64,000 nucleotides of DNA from Chromobacterium paludis (GTDB taxonomy: Bacteria > Pseudomonadota > Gammaproteobacteria > Burkholderiales > Chromobacteriaceae). Position 1 is the first letter of the stretch. Each line of letters starts with the position of its first letter. The stretch spans positions 2,852,001-2,916,000 of the forward strand of contig NZ_CP043473.1 in NCBI RefSeq assembly GCF_008275125.1, in the 5' to 3' direction. The notes under the pieces were generated by a model. It did not search any database. It saw only the letters and a list, made by a program, of their open reading frames with translations, and had not been told where the DNA came from. The position numbers and the translations under genes were made by a program. Shown piece by piece: positions 55,344-64,000 of this stretch.

Positions 55344-57316
55344 CCGCGGCGACGCCAGGCGCCCAGTCCCGCCAGACCCAACAAGGCCAGGGCCACGCCA
55401 TCCGCGCCGGCGATGGATGCAGGAGACGCCTGGTCGGCAGGCGGCTCCATGGTCTTGCCGCCCTGGCCGGCAGTGCCCGCCAGTTGCAAGTCGACATACA
55501 GCGGATCGTGATCGGAGGAGCGATAGGCATCGGCCGCATAATAGTTCTGTTGCTGGGCAGCCGATTTGAACTCGCTGCCGTATTCCAGCGCGGTCGGCTC
55601 GTCGGCATTGATATGCCACTCGCCGGCGCCGGCCACCCACGCGGCCAGCGTCGCGTCGGCCAAGGCATGGTCCAGATTGCCGGATTCGCCCTGGTAGACA
55701 TAGGAATAGGCCCCCTTACGGAAACGGGCCAGCTGGTTGGCCAGTCCGCCGTCTTCGAAGGCTCGGATCGGATCCTCCTTGGCGTAGGCGTTCATGTCGC
55801 CCAGCACCAGCAGGCCCTCATTGGCGGCAGCGCCGCGCAGCTTTGCCCACTTGAGCAAGTCCCGCGCCGCCTGCACCCGGGTCAGGTTGCAATTGCCCTG
55901 GCCATCGCCCGTATCGACGTCAGCCACGCCGCCTACCAGGGACTTGTCGCAGCCGCTGCCCTTGGACTTCAGATGATTGACCACCAGGGTCAGTTTTTTG
56001 CCATCGATGGCGAAGGTTTGCGCCAGACTAAGCCGGTTCTTGCCGGGATCGCCTAGCGTCAGCGCCTGCGCCGCGCCATCCGGTTTCAGCCGTGACGGGC
56101 GGTACAGCATGCCGGTGGTGATGGCGTCCGTGCCGATCTTGGGCAGGCCGGGATCGACAAAGCGATACTGCTTATCGGCGGCCAAGCCCGCGTTCAAGGC
56201 ATGGACCAGCTCCTGAACCGCGGACTGCGGCCCGAAACCATCGTTCTCCAGCTCCATCAGGCCCAACACGTCGGCGTCCAACTGGCGGATGGCGCTGACG
56301 ATCTTGGCCTTCTGCCGCAGGAAATCCTCGCGGTTCTTGGCGCCGCGCTCGGTCGGAAAGCCTCCGCCCAGACCGTCGCCGTTGAAGAAATTGAGCACAT
56401 TGAAACTGGCTGCTCGCAGTTGCCCGGCCTGGCGCGCCGGCGCCGCGGCACGCGGGTTGGCCGCCGTCACTTTAGGCGGCTCGATAGGCTGGATGCGGTA
56501 AGCGCCATTGCTGAGCGAGACCACGCCCATCACCCCTTCCAGCCGGTCGCCCACGCGCAGCGGATGGGCGGCGGACAGTCCCTCGGGCGCCGGCAGCCAA
56601 GCATCGGCGTTCTGCCAAGTCTTGCCGTCATCCAGCAACACGCGGTCGCGCAGATTGGCCGCGCGCAAGGCCTGGGCCTCGGCGCTGCCTGGACGGTAAA
56701 GCTGGGTTGGCACCCACTGCCGCGGCTGGCTGGATAGGGTCAACTCGCCGTAGCGGCCATAGTTGTAACTGTCCGCCACGTAAAGCGGCTGCTCGAATTT
56801 GACCGCCATGCCGGCCAACGCCTCCAGCTGCTTGGGGTCGCCGCTCAGAGGTAGCCGCAGCGCGGTCGTCGTCAATTCGCCCTGGCTGCCGCAGGCCTGC
56901 ACATCGGCGGCGGCGGCCGGCTGCAACTGGGTTTCGCTCAAGGCATCGCCTTTGCGGCCGTACTCCAGCACCTTGCCGCGCGCGCTGACGCGGTCGCCGG
57001 CCTTCAGAACCGGCAAGGCCAGTTTGCCGGTATAAACGTAAATGCCTTCAGAGGTGGCGGGGTCGGCGTCCTGATTGCGCGCCTCTTCCTGCATGTAAAA
57101 GCCAACCGGTCCGTCCTTGCCGTAGACCAGGGCGCTGACTACGCCTTGCGCGACCACGGTTTGATTGAGCATGGGGCTTTTGAGGCCGTTGCCCTGAATC
57201 TGGTGCAGGCGATGGCTGGCGGCCAAGCCACAGGCCGCCTGGGCGGACAGCGCACTCAGCGCCAGCGATGCCGCCAGCAAACGGTGCCCCATAGGCGTAT
57301 TGAGCGATACATTCAT
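55340..57316 (-). CDS. ExeM/NucH-type exported endonuclease with C-terminal sorting tail
   Basis: A 658-residue extracellular or surface nuclease. Signal peptide at residues 1-27 (cut near LSAQAACG). An N-terminal OB-like region (about 40-290) precedes an endonuclease/exonuclease/phosphatase domain (about 300-610) with LRAASFNVLNFFNGDG, LGLMELENDGFG, LVVNHLKSKGSGCD, LLVLGDMNAYAKEDPI and YRSSDHDPLYVDL. These give the Asn, Glu, Asp, Asn and His of the metal site. The C-terminus ends ADGVALALLGLAGLGAWRRRG: Gly/Asp turn, hydrophobic helix, Arg cluster, a GlyGly-CTERM-like tail. Translation is coupled to the rhombosortase gene by a 4-base overlap. Confidence 0.9.
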   Translation of the reverse strand: MNVSLNTPMGHRLLAASLALSALSAQAACGLAASHRLHQIQGNGLKSPMLNQTVVAQGVVSALVYGKDGPVGFYMQEEARNQDADPATSEGIYVYTGKLALPVLKAGDRVSARGKVLEYGRKGDALSETQLQPAAAADVQACGSQGELTTTALRLPLSGDPKQLEALAGMAVKFEQPLYVADSYNYGRYGELTLSSQPRQWVPTQLYRPGSAEAQALRAANLRDRVLLDDGKTWQNADAWLPAPEGLSAAHPLRVGDRLEGVMGVVSLSNGAYRIQPIEPPKVTAANPRAAAPARQAGQLRAASFNVLNFFNGDGLGGGFPTERGAKNREDFLRQKAKIVSAIRQLDADVLGLMELENDGFGPQSAVQELVHALNAGLAADKQYRFVDPGLPKIGTDAITTGMLYRPSRLKPDGAAQALTLGDPGKNRLSLAQTFAIDGKKLTLVVNHLKSKGSGCDKSLVGGVADVDTGDGQGNCNLTRVQAARDLLKWAKLRGAAANEGLLVLGDMNAYAKEDPIRAFEDGGLANQLARFRKGAYSYVYQGESGNLDHALADATLAAWVAGAGEWHINADEPTALEYGSEFKSAAQQQNYYAADAYRSSDHDPLYVDLQLAGTAGQGGKTMEPPADQASPASIAGADGVALALLGLAGLGAWRRRG

Positions 57317-57407
57317 TCTTATTTGTCATCCTGAGCGAAAAGCGGCAATTCTAGCGTCAAAAAAATGACAAATATGTTCACACCCCACTCATGTAACGGT
57401 AAATTTA

Positions 57408-57437
57408 CAAAAAAAATGCCAGGCTATTGCCTGGCAT
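57408..57437 (-). terminator. Intrinsic terminator after glmM
   Basis: Minus strand ATGCCAGGC-AATA-GCCTGGCAT followed by T8; 26 bases after the glmM stop. Confidence 0.9.
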
Positions 57438-57462
57438 CCTGCTTGGAACGGCGAGCCTGCGC

Positions 57463-58797
57463 TCAGGCCACCGCCTCGATCGCTTTCGCAATCTCCCGCG
57501 CCCAGGTATCGGCCAAGGCCTTGTCGTCGGCTTCCACCATCACCCGCACCACGGGCTCCGTGCCGGACGGGCGCAACACCACGCGGCCGCGGCCGCTCAG
57601 CGCGGTTTCCGCTTCCGCCAGCGGCGTGGCGGCGGCGGCTTTCCAGTCGCAGCCATTGTGGCGCACATTGATCAGCGTTTGCGGAAACGGTTGCCAGTCG
57701 GCGCAGATCTCGGCCAGGCTCAGGCCCAGCTCCCGCACCGCGGCCAGCACTTGCAGGCTGGAAATGATGCCGTCGCCGGTGCTGTGCTTATCCAGGCACA
57801 AGATGTGGCCGGAGGCTTCGCCGCCCACCTGCCAGCCGTCGGCATGCAGCATTTCCAGCACGTAACGGTCGCCCACCTTGGCTCGGCCAAACGGCACGCC
57901 TTGCTTCTGCAGCGCCAGCTCCATCGCCATATTGGTCATCACCGTGCCCACCACGCCGCCCTTCAGCGCGCCGCGCGCCGCGCGGGCCTTGGCGATGACA
58001 TAGATCAGCTGGTCGCCGTCATAGACGCGGCCGGCCGCGTCCACCATGATCAGGCGGTCGCCGTCGCCGTCCAGCGCGATGCCGAAATCGGCCTGGTGCT
58101 CCAACACCGCCATCTGCAGCGTTTTCGGATAAGTCGCGCCGACGCGGTCGTTGATGTTGTAGCCGTTGGGGTCGCAGCCGATTTCCACCAGCTCCGCGCC
58201 CAGTTCATGGAACACCTTGGGCGCGATGTGGTACGTCGCGCCATGCGCGCAGTCCACCACCAGTTTCAAGCCCTTCAGGCTCATCTCGTTGGGGAAGGTG
58301 CTCTTGCAGAATTCGATGTAGCGGTCTGCCGCGCCTTCGATGCGGCGAGCGCGTCCCAACTCCAACGACGGATTGGTTGCCATGGGCAGGTCCAGCATGG
58401 CCTCGATTTCCAGCTCCAGCGCGTCGTCCAGTTTCTTGCCGCCTTCGGCGAAGAACTTGATGCCGTTATCGTGGAATGGATTATGCGAGGCCGAGATCAC
58501 CACGCCGGCCTCCAGGCGCAGCGCGCGCGTCAAATAGGCGATGCCTGGCGTCGGCAGCGGGCCGGTCAGCAGCACGTTGACCCCGGCCGCGGTAAAGCCA
58601 GCCTGCAGAGCGGCTTCCAGCATGTAGCCGGAGATGCGGGTGTCCTTGCCTATCAGCACCGTCGGACGGTGCGCCTGGTCATGGTTGACCAATACGCGCC
58701 CGGCGGCATAACCGAGCTTCATCACGAATTCAGGCGTAATCGGGAATTTGCCGACCTCGCCGCGCACGCCATCGGTGCCGAAATATTTGCGACTCAT
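57463..58797 (-). CDS. glmM: Phosphoglucosamine mutase
   Basis: A 444-residue enzyme converting glucosamine-6-phosphate to glucosamine-1-phosphate for UDP-GlcNAc, peptidoglycan and LPS. The phosphorylated Ser is in [19 protein letters not shown] (about residue 104). The metal loop is [13 protein letters not shown], and the sugar loop [10 protein letters not shown] and phosphate loop [14 protein letters not shown] are intact. ATG 58797 fits the family start ([13 protein letters not shown]). It follows folP by about 100 bases in the same direction, as in E. coli (folP-glmM). Confidence 0.98.
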   Translation of the reverse strand: MSRKYFGTDGVRGEVGKFPITPEFVMKLGYAAGRVLVNHDQAHRPTVLIGKDTRISGYMLEAALQAGFTAAGVNVLLTGPLPTPGIAYLTRALRLEAGVVISASHNPFHDNGIKFFAEGGKKLDDALELEIEAMLDLPMATNPSLELGRARRIEGAADRYIEFCKSTFPNEMSLKGLKLVVDCAHGATYHIAPKVFHELGAELVEIGCDPNGYNINDRVGATYPKTLQMAVLEHQADFGIALDGDGDRLIMVDAAGRVYDGDQLIYVIAKARAARGALKGGVVGTVMTNMAMELALQKQGVPFGRAKVGDRYVLEMLHADGWQVGGEASGHILCLDKHSTGDGIISSLQVLAAVRELGLSLAEICADWQPFPQTLINVRHNGCDWKAAAATPLAEAETALSGRGRVVLRPSGTEPVVRVMVEADDKALADTWAREIAKAIEAVA

Positions 58798-58894
58798 CTT
58801 ATATTCTCTATCTTGGGTTGAAACCGGCATGACTGGCGCGGCTCCATGCAGCCGGTATTTTGCCATTTTCCACGCAGAGCAAACCAGTTTTAAA

Positions 58895-59731
58895 TCAAGC
58901 TTCCTCAAGCGCCTGCCACAGCTGCAGCGCCTGCCGCGTCGCCTTGACGTCGTGCACCCGAATCACCGCGGCCCCGCGCCTAGCCGACTCCAAGGCCGCC
59001 GCCACGCTGGCGCCCAGCCGTTCCGCCGGCACCGGTTCGGCGGTGATGGCGCCCAGCATGGACTTGCGCGACAAGCCCACTAACAGCGGGACGCGCACGA
59101 CACTCTCGATCTCTTCCAAGCGTTTGAGCAGCGCAAGATTGTGCTCCAGCGTTTTGCCGAAGCCGAAACCGGGATCGGCCAACAGCCTCTGCCGGGACAT
59201 GCCGGCGTTCAGACACAGCTGAACGCGCTCCCTCAGGTATTCGCCCACCTCGGTCACCACGTCTTGATACTCGGGCTTGCGCTGCATGGTGTCCGGATTG
59301 CCTTGCTTGTGCATCAGACAAACCGCCGCCGCGCTGCCGGCGACCAGCGGCAGCGCGCCCACGTCCTCCAGCGCCGATACATCATTGATCAGGTCCACTG
59401 CGGACAAAGCCAGCGCCTCGCGCATCACCTCGGCCCGGCGTGTATCCAAGGACAGCGGCGCGCCCAAGTCGCGCAGCTTCTCCAGAACCGGCAGCACGCG
59501 TGCCATTTCCTCGTCGGGACTGACATAGGGCGCGCCCGGCCGGGTCGATTCGCCGCCGATATCGAGGATATCCGCGCCTTCCGCCAGCATTGTTTCCGCG
59601 CGCAACAGCGCGTCGTCGATGCGGTTGAAATGGCCGCCATCGGAAAACGAATCCGGTGTGACGTTGAGTATGCCCATCACCAGCGGACGGGACAGATCGA
59701 GCGTGAAACGCCCGCATTGCAAGACTTTCAT
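58895..59731 (-). CDS. folP: Dihydropteroate synthase
   Basis: A 278-residue TIM-barrel enzyme joining pABA and the pterin pyrophosphate in folate synthesis, the sulfonamide target. Markers are [51 protein letters not shown] and [16 protein letters not shown] lies before ATG 59731, which overlaps the stop of the DJ-1 gene by 4 bases. glmM follows. Confidence 0.97.
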   Translation of the reverse strand: MKVLQCGRFTLDLSRPLVMGILNVTPDSFSDGGHFNRIDDALLRAETMLAEGADILDIGGESTRPGAPYVSPDEEMARVLPVLEKLRDLGAPLSLDTRRAEVMREALALSAVDLINDVSALEDVGALPLVAGSAAAVCLMHKQGNPDTMQRKPEYQDVVTEVGEYLRERVQLCLNAGMSRQRLLADPGFGFGKTLEHNLALLKRLEEIESVVRVPLLVGLSRKSMLGAITAEPVPAERLGASVAAALESARRGAAVIRVHDVKATRQALQLWQALEEA

Positions 59732-60342
59732 GATGCCTCTTTTTCCCACGCCAAACGCGGGCCATGGCGACGATAAAACGCCGCGCGGCCAGCCTCATCC
59801 ATCCACCCCAGCGACGTCATGACAGCCGCCGTGCATTCCACATAGGCCCATGGCAGCGCGGTGATGATGTTGCCATCCTTGACCACATCCCGCGCGCAGT
59901 ATTCGATGCCGCGCCAGAAAGGCTCGGTGAACGCTGCCGCTTCGTGTCCCGCATGTTCGGCTGTGTAGTTGTGCGTGGCCCGGCGCCCTTTCAGCAAACC
60001 GGCCGCCGCCAGCACCAGATTGCCGCCGCAAATGCCGGCGATGACGGCTCCCTGCCCCGCGGCTGCCTGCAAACCCGCATCGGCCAGGCCATCGGGGATG
60101 ATGGAGCCAGGATCGCCCCCGGGGACCAGCACGGCGTCCCAACGCTCACGTTCGAGCATGGCATACGCGCCATCGGCCCGCAACATGGCGCCGTTGGAGG
60201 CGACATGCTCGCCGCCATCCGGAGTCAGATAGAAAATTTCAGCGTGCCCGGCCAGCTCCTCGGCGAGCAGCGCGATTTCAAAGAAAACGCAGCCCGGATA
60301 GAGCAGCACGGCAACCGCTGGCATGGCGAGAGATAGGGTCAT
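59728..60342 (-). CDS. DJ-1/PfpI family protein
   Basis: A 204-residue class I glutamine amidotransferase-like protein with the nucleophile elbow Cys105 in AVIAGICGGNLVLA and Glu in an early FFEIALLAEEL. VAVLLYPGCVFFE at the start is typical of ThiJ/DJ-1 proteins with possible chaperone, glyoxalase or regulatory roles. The first ATG (60342) lacks a ribosome binding site and begins nine bases after the T-run of the ftsH terminator. ATG 60324 is an alternative. Its stop overlaps folP, so it heads the folP-glmM run. Confidence 0.85.
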   Translation of the reverse strand: MTLSLAMPAVAVLLYPGCVFFEIALLAEELAGHAEIFYLTPDGGEHVASNGAMLRADGAYAMLERERWDAVLVPGGDPGSIIPDGLADAGLQAAAGQGAVIAGICGGNLVLAAAGLLKGRRATHNYTAEHAGHEAAAFTEPFWRGIEYCARDVVKDGNIITALPWAYVECTAAVMTSLGWMDEAGRAAFYRRHGPRLAWEKEAS

Positions 60343-60351
60343 GGCTGAACG

Positions 60352-60382
60352 AAAAACGGGCAAGCCCGCGAAGGCTTGCCCG
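60352..60382 (-). terminator. Intrinsic terminator after ftsH
   Basis: Minus strand CGGGCAAGCC / GGCTTGCCCG perfect 10-bp stem (60382-60357) followed by TTTTT, immediately upstream of the DJ-1 start. Confidence 0.88.
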
Positions 60383-60400
60383 CTATGAGGACGAACCGGA

Positions 60401-62320
60401 TCAGACTTCCTGCGCCGGATCGGAAGTGGCGGATGAAGCCGCCGGCTCCGCCGGTTCGGCCGGCTTGGTTTCCGGCTTGGCGGCGAAACCCGAGCCCGGC
60501 TTGGGCGGGCGCGGCGGCTTGCCGTCCATGATGTCGTTGATCTGCTCGGCGTCGATGGTTTCGTATTCCAGCAGCGCGGCGGTCATCGCCTCCACTTTGT
60601 CGCGATTCTCTTCCAGCAGGCGGCGCGCCAGCGCGTACTGCTCGTCGATAATACGGCGGATTTCGGCATCCACCTGCTGCAGCGTGGCCTCGGACAGGTT
60701 CTTGTGCGTGGTGATGGAGCGGCCGAGGAAGACTTCGCCCTCGTTCTCGCCGTACACCATCGGCCCAAGCTTGTCCGACATGCCATAGCGGGTGACCATG
60801 TCGCGCGCCATCTGCGTCGCGCGTTCGAAGTCGTTGCTGGCGCCGGTGGTCATCTGGTTCATGAACAGCTCTTCGGCGATGCGGCCGCCGAACAGAATGG
60901 CCAGACGGTCCATCAGGTAGCCGCGGTCATAGGCGAAGCGGTCCTGCTCCGGCAGCTGCATGGTCACGCCCAGCGCGCGGCCGCGCGGGATGATGGTGAC
61001 CTTGTGCACCGGGTCGGACTTCGGCAGCAGCTTGGCGACGACGGCGTGTCCGGACTCGTGGTAAGCGGTGTTGCGCTTTTCTTCCTCGGTCATCACCATG
61101 CTGCGGCGCTCGGCGCCCATCATGATCTTGTCCTTGGCGGATTCCAGATCCTCCATGTCCACCAGGCGCTTGTTGCGGCGGGCGGCGAACAGGGCGGCTT
61201 CGTTGATCAGGTTGGCCAGGTCGGCGCCGGAGAAGCCCGGCGTGCCGCGCGCGATCACCTCGGCGTTGACGTCGGCGGCGATCGGCACCTTGCGCATGTG
61301 CACGTTCAGGATCTGCTCGCGGCCGCGGATGTCCGGCAGCGGCACGATCACCTGGCGGTCGAAGCGGCCCGGACGCTGCAGCGCCGGGTCCAGCACGTCC
61401 GGACGGTTGGTGGCGGCGATCACGATCACCGTGGAATTGGTGTCGAAACCGTCCATTTCCACCAGCAGCTGGTTCAGCGTCTGCTCGCGCTCGTCGTTGC
61501 CGCCGCCCAGGCCGGCGCCGCGCTGGCGGCCCACTGCGTCGATTTCATCAATGAAAATGATGCACGGGGAGTTCTTCTTGGCCTGCTCGAACATGTCCCG
61601 TACGCGGGCCGCGCCCACGCCGACGAACATTTCGACGAAGTCAGAGCCGGAAATGCTGAAGAACGGCACCTTGGCCTCGCCGGCGATGGCCTTGGCCAGC
61701 AGCGTCTTGCCGGTGCCGGGAGAGCCGGCCAGCAGGATGCCGCGCGGAATGCGGCCGCCCAGGCTCTGGTAGCGGGAAGGATCGCGCAGGTAGTCGACGA
61801 TTTCCTTCACTTCTTCCTTGGCCTCGTCGCAGCCCGCCACGTCGGCGAACACCACGGTATTGGAATCCTGGTCCAGCATGCGCGCCTTGCTCTTGCCGAA
61901 CGAGAACGCGCCGCCCTTGCCCCCGCCCTGCATCTGGCGCATGAAGAACACCCACACGCCGATCAACAGCAGCATCGGGAACCAGCTGATGAAGATGCTC
62001 ATCAGCATGGACGGCTCTTCCTCCGGCTTGGCGGAGAAGCGCACATTGTTCTTGATCAGGTCGTCCACCAGCTGCGGGTCATAAGGCGCGTAGGTGGTGA
62101 AGGCGGTGCCGTCGGTCAGCTTGCCTTTCAGCCACTGGCCGCGCAGCGGATGGCCTTCTATGGTCAGGGACTGCACTTTGCCGGACTCGACATCGCTGAC
62201 GAACTGCGAGTACTCGAGCTGGTTCTGAGTGTCCTGGCGTTTGCTGAACTGATTGAACACCGTCATCAGCACTAAGCCGATGATCACCCAGATGGCGATG
62301 TTTTTGCCGATATTGTTCAC
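60401..62320 (-). CDS. ftsH: ATP-dependent zinc metalloprotease FtsH
   Basis: A 639-residue membrane AAA protease that degrades LpxC, sigma-32 and damaged membrane proteins. Two membrane helices (about 7-25 and 105-125) flank a periplasmic region. AAA landmarks are [20 protein letters not shown] (Walker A), [15 protein letters not shown] (Walker B) and [20 protein letters not shown] (second region). The zinc site is [10 protein letters not shown] (H-E-x2-H). It is 84 bases after rlmE, as in E. coli rlmE-ftsH. It ends in a Pro/Ala-rich tail. Confidence 0.98.
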   Translation of the reverse strand: MNNIGKNIAIWVIIGLVLMTVFNQFSKRQDTQNQLEYSQFVSDVESGKVQSLTIEGHPLRGQWLKGKLTDGTAFTTYAPYDPQLVDDLIKNNVRFSAKPEEEPSMLMSIFISWFPMLLLIGVWVFFMRQMQGGGKGGAFSFGKSKARMLDQDSNTVVFADVAGCDEAKEEVKEIVDYLRDPSRYQSLGGRIPRGILLAGSPGTGKTLLAKAIAGEAKVPFFSISGSDFVEMFVGVGAARVRDMFEQAKKNSPCIIFIDEIDAVGRQRGAGLGGGNDEREQTLNQLLVEMDGFDTNSTVIVIAATNRPDVLDPALQRPGRFDRQVIVPLPDIRGREQILNVHMRKVPIAADVNAEVIARGTPGFSGADLANLINEAALFAARRNKRLVDMEDLESAKDKIMMGAERRSMVMTEEEKRNTAYHESGHAVVAKLLPKSDPVHKVTIIPRGRALGVTMQLPEQDRFAYDRGYLMDRLAILFGGRIAEELFMNQMTTGASNDFERATQMARDMVTRYGMSDKLGPMVYGENEGEVFLGRSITTHKNLSEATLQQVDAEIRRIIDEQYALARRLLEENRDKVEAMTAALLEYETIDAEQINDIMDGKPPRPPKPGSGFAAKPETKPAEPAEPAASSATSDPAQEV

Positions 62321-62404
62321 GAGTAGCGGACTCCTCTGTGCCCTGACTTTATTGGTTGCTTGTACATTGAATGGCTACGATTGTACGCGCCGCGCCGTTT
62401 CGTG

Positions 62405-63022
62405 TCAGCGCCGACCCTTGCCCAGCAAGTAGATTTCGCTGGAACGGTCGCGCGACGCCTTGGGCTTGCGGGTGACCACCTCGCCAAACAATTCGCGCAT
62501 GGCCTTGAGGTAATCCTGAAAATCGCTGCCCTGGAACACTTTGACGAGAAAGTGGCCGCCGGGTTTCAAATGATCGCGCGCAAAATCCAGCGCCAGTTCG
62601 CACAACAGAAAACTTCTGGCCTGATCGATGGCGCTCATGCCTGACATATTGGGCGCCATGTCGGAAATTACAAGATCCAGCGCGCGGCCGCCCAATAATT
62701 GCTCGAACTCGCGCAAAACCGACTCTTCGCGAAAGTCGCCCTGGATGAAGTCCACGCCCGGCACCGGGTCCATGGGCAGGATGTCCAGCGCGAACACCTT
62801 GCCCGACTCGCCCACCAAACGCGCCGCCACCTGCGACCAGCTGCCCGGCGTGGAGCCCAGGTCCGCCAGCACGGTGCCGGGGCGGATCAGCTTGTCCTTG
62901 TCGTTGATCTCCAGCAGTTTGTAGGCGGCGCGGGCGCGGTAGCCGTCCTTCTGCGCCATGTGCACATATTGATCGTTGACATGTTCCTGCAACCAGTTGT
63001 TGCTGCTCTTGCTTCTTGCCAT
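62405..63022 (-). CDS. rlmE: 23S rRNA 2'-O-methyltransferase
   Basis: A 205-residue SAM enzyme (FtsJ/RrmJ) methylating U2552 of 23S rRNA. The catalytic K-D-K-E set is visible in [35 protein letters not shown] and SSEIYLL, and the SAM loop is [16 protein letters not shown]. Upstream of ftsH, and divergent from yhbY. Confidence 0.97.
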   Translation of the reverse strand: MARSKSSNNWLQEHVNDQYVHMAQKDGYRARAAYKLLEINDKDKLIRPGTVLADLGSTPGSWSQVAARLVGESGKVFALDILPMDPVPGVDFIQGDFREESVLREFEQLLGGRALDLVISDMAPNMSGMSAIDQARSFLLCELALDFARDHLKPGGHFLVKVFQGSDFQDYLKAMRELFGEVVTRKPKASRDRSSEIYLLGKGRR

Positions 63023-63173
63023 CTCGGCGCCTTCTGTCGTCTCAATGCTCAGGATAGCCGATGCGGGCCGCGTGAGACGCTATCCTGTTGTTTTTCGGTT
63101 AATTCGGGACCAAATTTGGGGCCTGGGCGCAAATTCTAGTAGAATCGCGTTTTGCTTTGAATTCCGTGTTTCC

Positions 63174-63494
63174 ATGAAAATTGAACTCAAGCCGTTTCAG
63201 CGCAAGTACCTGCAGGGTCTGGCGCACGGCATCGACCCGGTGGTGATGGTAGGCAACAACGGCCTGACCGAGGCCGTGGTGCGTGAAATCGCCATCAACC
63301 TGGACGCCCATGAACTGATCAAGGTGCGCGTGCTGGGTGACGACCGCGACGCCCGCGTGGCCATGTTCGAGCAGATTTGCGACGAGCTGGGCTGCGCCCC
63401 GGTGCAGCACATCGGCAAGCTCTTGGTGCTGTGGCGCCCCAGCGACAAGGCGCGCATCACCTTGCCCAAGAACAAGCAGGCGATGAAGGACTGA
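63174..63494 (+). CDS. yhbY: YhbY/CRS1-type ribosome assembly RNA-binding protein
   Basis: A 106-residue CRM-domain protein (LKPFQRKYLQGLAHGIDPVV; VGNNGLTEAVVREI; HIGKLLVLWRPS) with the GxxG-like loop of this family, associated with pre-50S particles. TAGAAT (63138-63143) is a plausible -10. Divergent from rlmE, as in E. coli. Confidence 0.95.
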   Translation: MKIELKPFQRKYLQGLAHGIDPVVMVGNNGLTEAVVREIAINLDAHELIKVRVLGDDRDARVAMFEQICDELGCAPVQHIGKLLVLWRPSDKARITLPKNKQAMKD

Positions 63495-63513
63495 GTCCGC
63501 CCGCCCGCATATG

Positions 63514-63543
63514 AAAAAGCGGTGGCCATGCCACCGCTTTTTT
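63514..63543. terminator. Bidirectional terminator between yhbY and DUF4149 gene
   Basis: AAAAAGCGGTGGC / GCCACCGCTTTTT perfect stem with loop CAT between convergent genes. Confidence 0.9.
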
Positions 63544-63553
63544 CATGCCCGGC

Positions 63554-63982
63554 TCATTCCCCGCGCCAGATATAGGCCAAGCCCAGCAGGCTCTGCGCCA
63601 GGTAGATCAGGCTGGAAATCGCATGCCAGGTGGCGAAACCGCCGCCGAACAAGCCTTCCGCCGCATGGTTCATCTGCTGCTTCAAGGTGACGATGATGGG
63701 CGCCACGCCAAACTGGTTGATCAGCGTGCAGATCAGCATGCCGACGATGAGCCAGAATGCGCCCATCTTGAGGCCGGACACGCCGTGGCGCCACACCAGG
63801 TCCACCAGCAGGAACACGCCGCACACCAGGCCCACCCAGGCGATGACGCTGAACAGCCGTCCCGCCACCATGCCGGCCGTCGCCGCGTCCAGCGTCTTAA
63901 ACAGCACAGGCGCCACGATGACGCCTATCACCCACAAACCGCCAATCCAGAAAGTCTTGGCCAATGCGCGCAAACCGTCCAT
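63554..63982 (-). CDS. DUF4149 membrane protein
   Basis: A 142-residue protein with four hydrophobic helices (LAKTFWIGGLWVIGVIVAP; LFSVIAWVGLVCGVFLLVDL; GAFWLIVGMLICTLI; LIYLAQSLLGLAYIW) and FWIGGLWVIG at the start, matching DUF4149, of unknown function. GGGAGAGGA lies before ATG 63982; the gene begins 19 bases from the window edge, so its own upstream neighbour is not seen. Confidence 0.8.
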   Translation of the reverse strand: MDGLRALAKTFWIGGLWVIGVIVAPVLFKTLDAATAGMVAGRLFSVIAWVGLVCGVFLLVDLVWRHGVSGLKMGAFWLIVGMLICTLINQFGVAPIIVTLKQQMNHAAEGLFGGGFATWHAISSLIYLAQSLLGLAYIWRGE

Positions 63983-64000
63983 TTCCTCTCCCGGCAACCT

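Noticed and set aside
60704-62275. 523-codon rightward open frame
   Set aside because: Antisense of ftsH; His/Val/Gly/Ala-rich shadow without features.

Overview
The window looks like a chromosomal segment of a betaproteobacterium of the order Neisseriales, most likely Chromobacterium or a close relative. This rests on recalled gene content and order (rpsU-yqeY-dnaG-rpoD; spoT-rpoZ-gmk; the arginine deiminase set; ftsH-rlmE with yhbY; folP and glmM), high-GC core genes, GGAG-type ribosome binding sites and a CCA-encoding tRNA. No database search was possible, so genus is an inference.

Bases 1 to about 24,000 are accessory DNA of mixed origin. At the left edge is a leftward operon of integrative-element or phage type: a partial YqaJ-type recombinase, two small unknown proteins, and an ORF in which the front of an IS4-family transposase is fused in frame to the back of a DUF932 protein. 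A degenerate DksA-like gene and a small unknown follow. Then comes a polyhydroxyalkanoate (PHA) module: a phasin-like protein, a PHA synthase, a fatty-acid desaturase and a slipin, with a divergent Crp/Fnr regulator. Divergent acnA and fumC follow. After two decayed IS5-type transposases and a PAS-GGDEF diguanylate cyclase comes a small satellite-like element (inovirus Gp2-like protein, DUF3987 ATPase, AlpA-like protein). A phased decameric repeat array lies upstream of it. An arsenic operon (arsR-arsI-arsC-acr3) and an orphan gene lead to a tRNA-Ile2(CAU).

Bases 24,100 to 64,000 are mostly core genome. Leftward: rpoD, dnaG, yqeY, rpsU; then thiG, thiS, spoT, rpoZ, gmk. Rightward: a purine permease and apt. 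A leftward PadR-controlled envelope cluster (PadR, a DUF1700 membrane protein, a short membrane protein, a repeat-rich exported protein, an S41 peptidase) follows, and then a catalytically degenerate patatin with a lone RebB-like R-body protein. The arcDABC operon carries a good ANR/FNR site and hairpins in its gaps. Housekeeping genes follow (trmB, glutathione peroxidase, FKBP, DedA, alr). An exported ExeM-type nuclease is coupled to its own rhombosortase. The window closes with glmM, folP, a DJ-1 protein, ftsH, rlmE, yhbY and a DUF4149 membrane protein.

Most distinctive: the nuclease/rhombosortase pair, the satellite element with its decamer array, the PHA-desaturase-slipin operon, the PadR envelope cluster, and several proteins that keep a fold while losing key residues (DksA-like, patatin).
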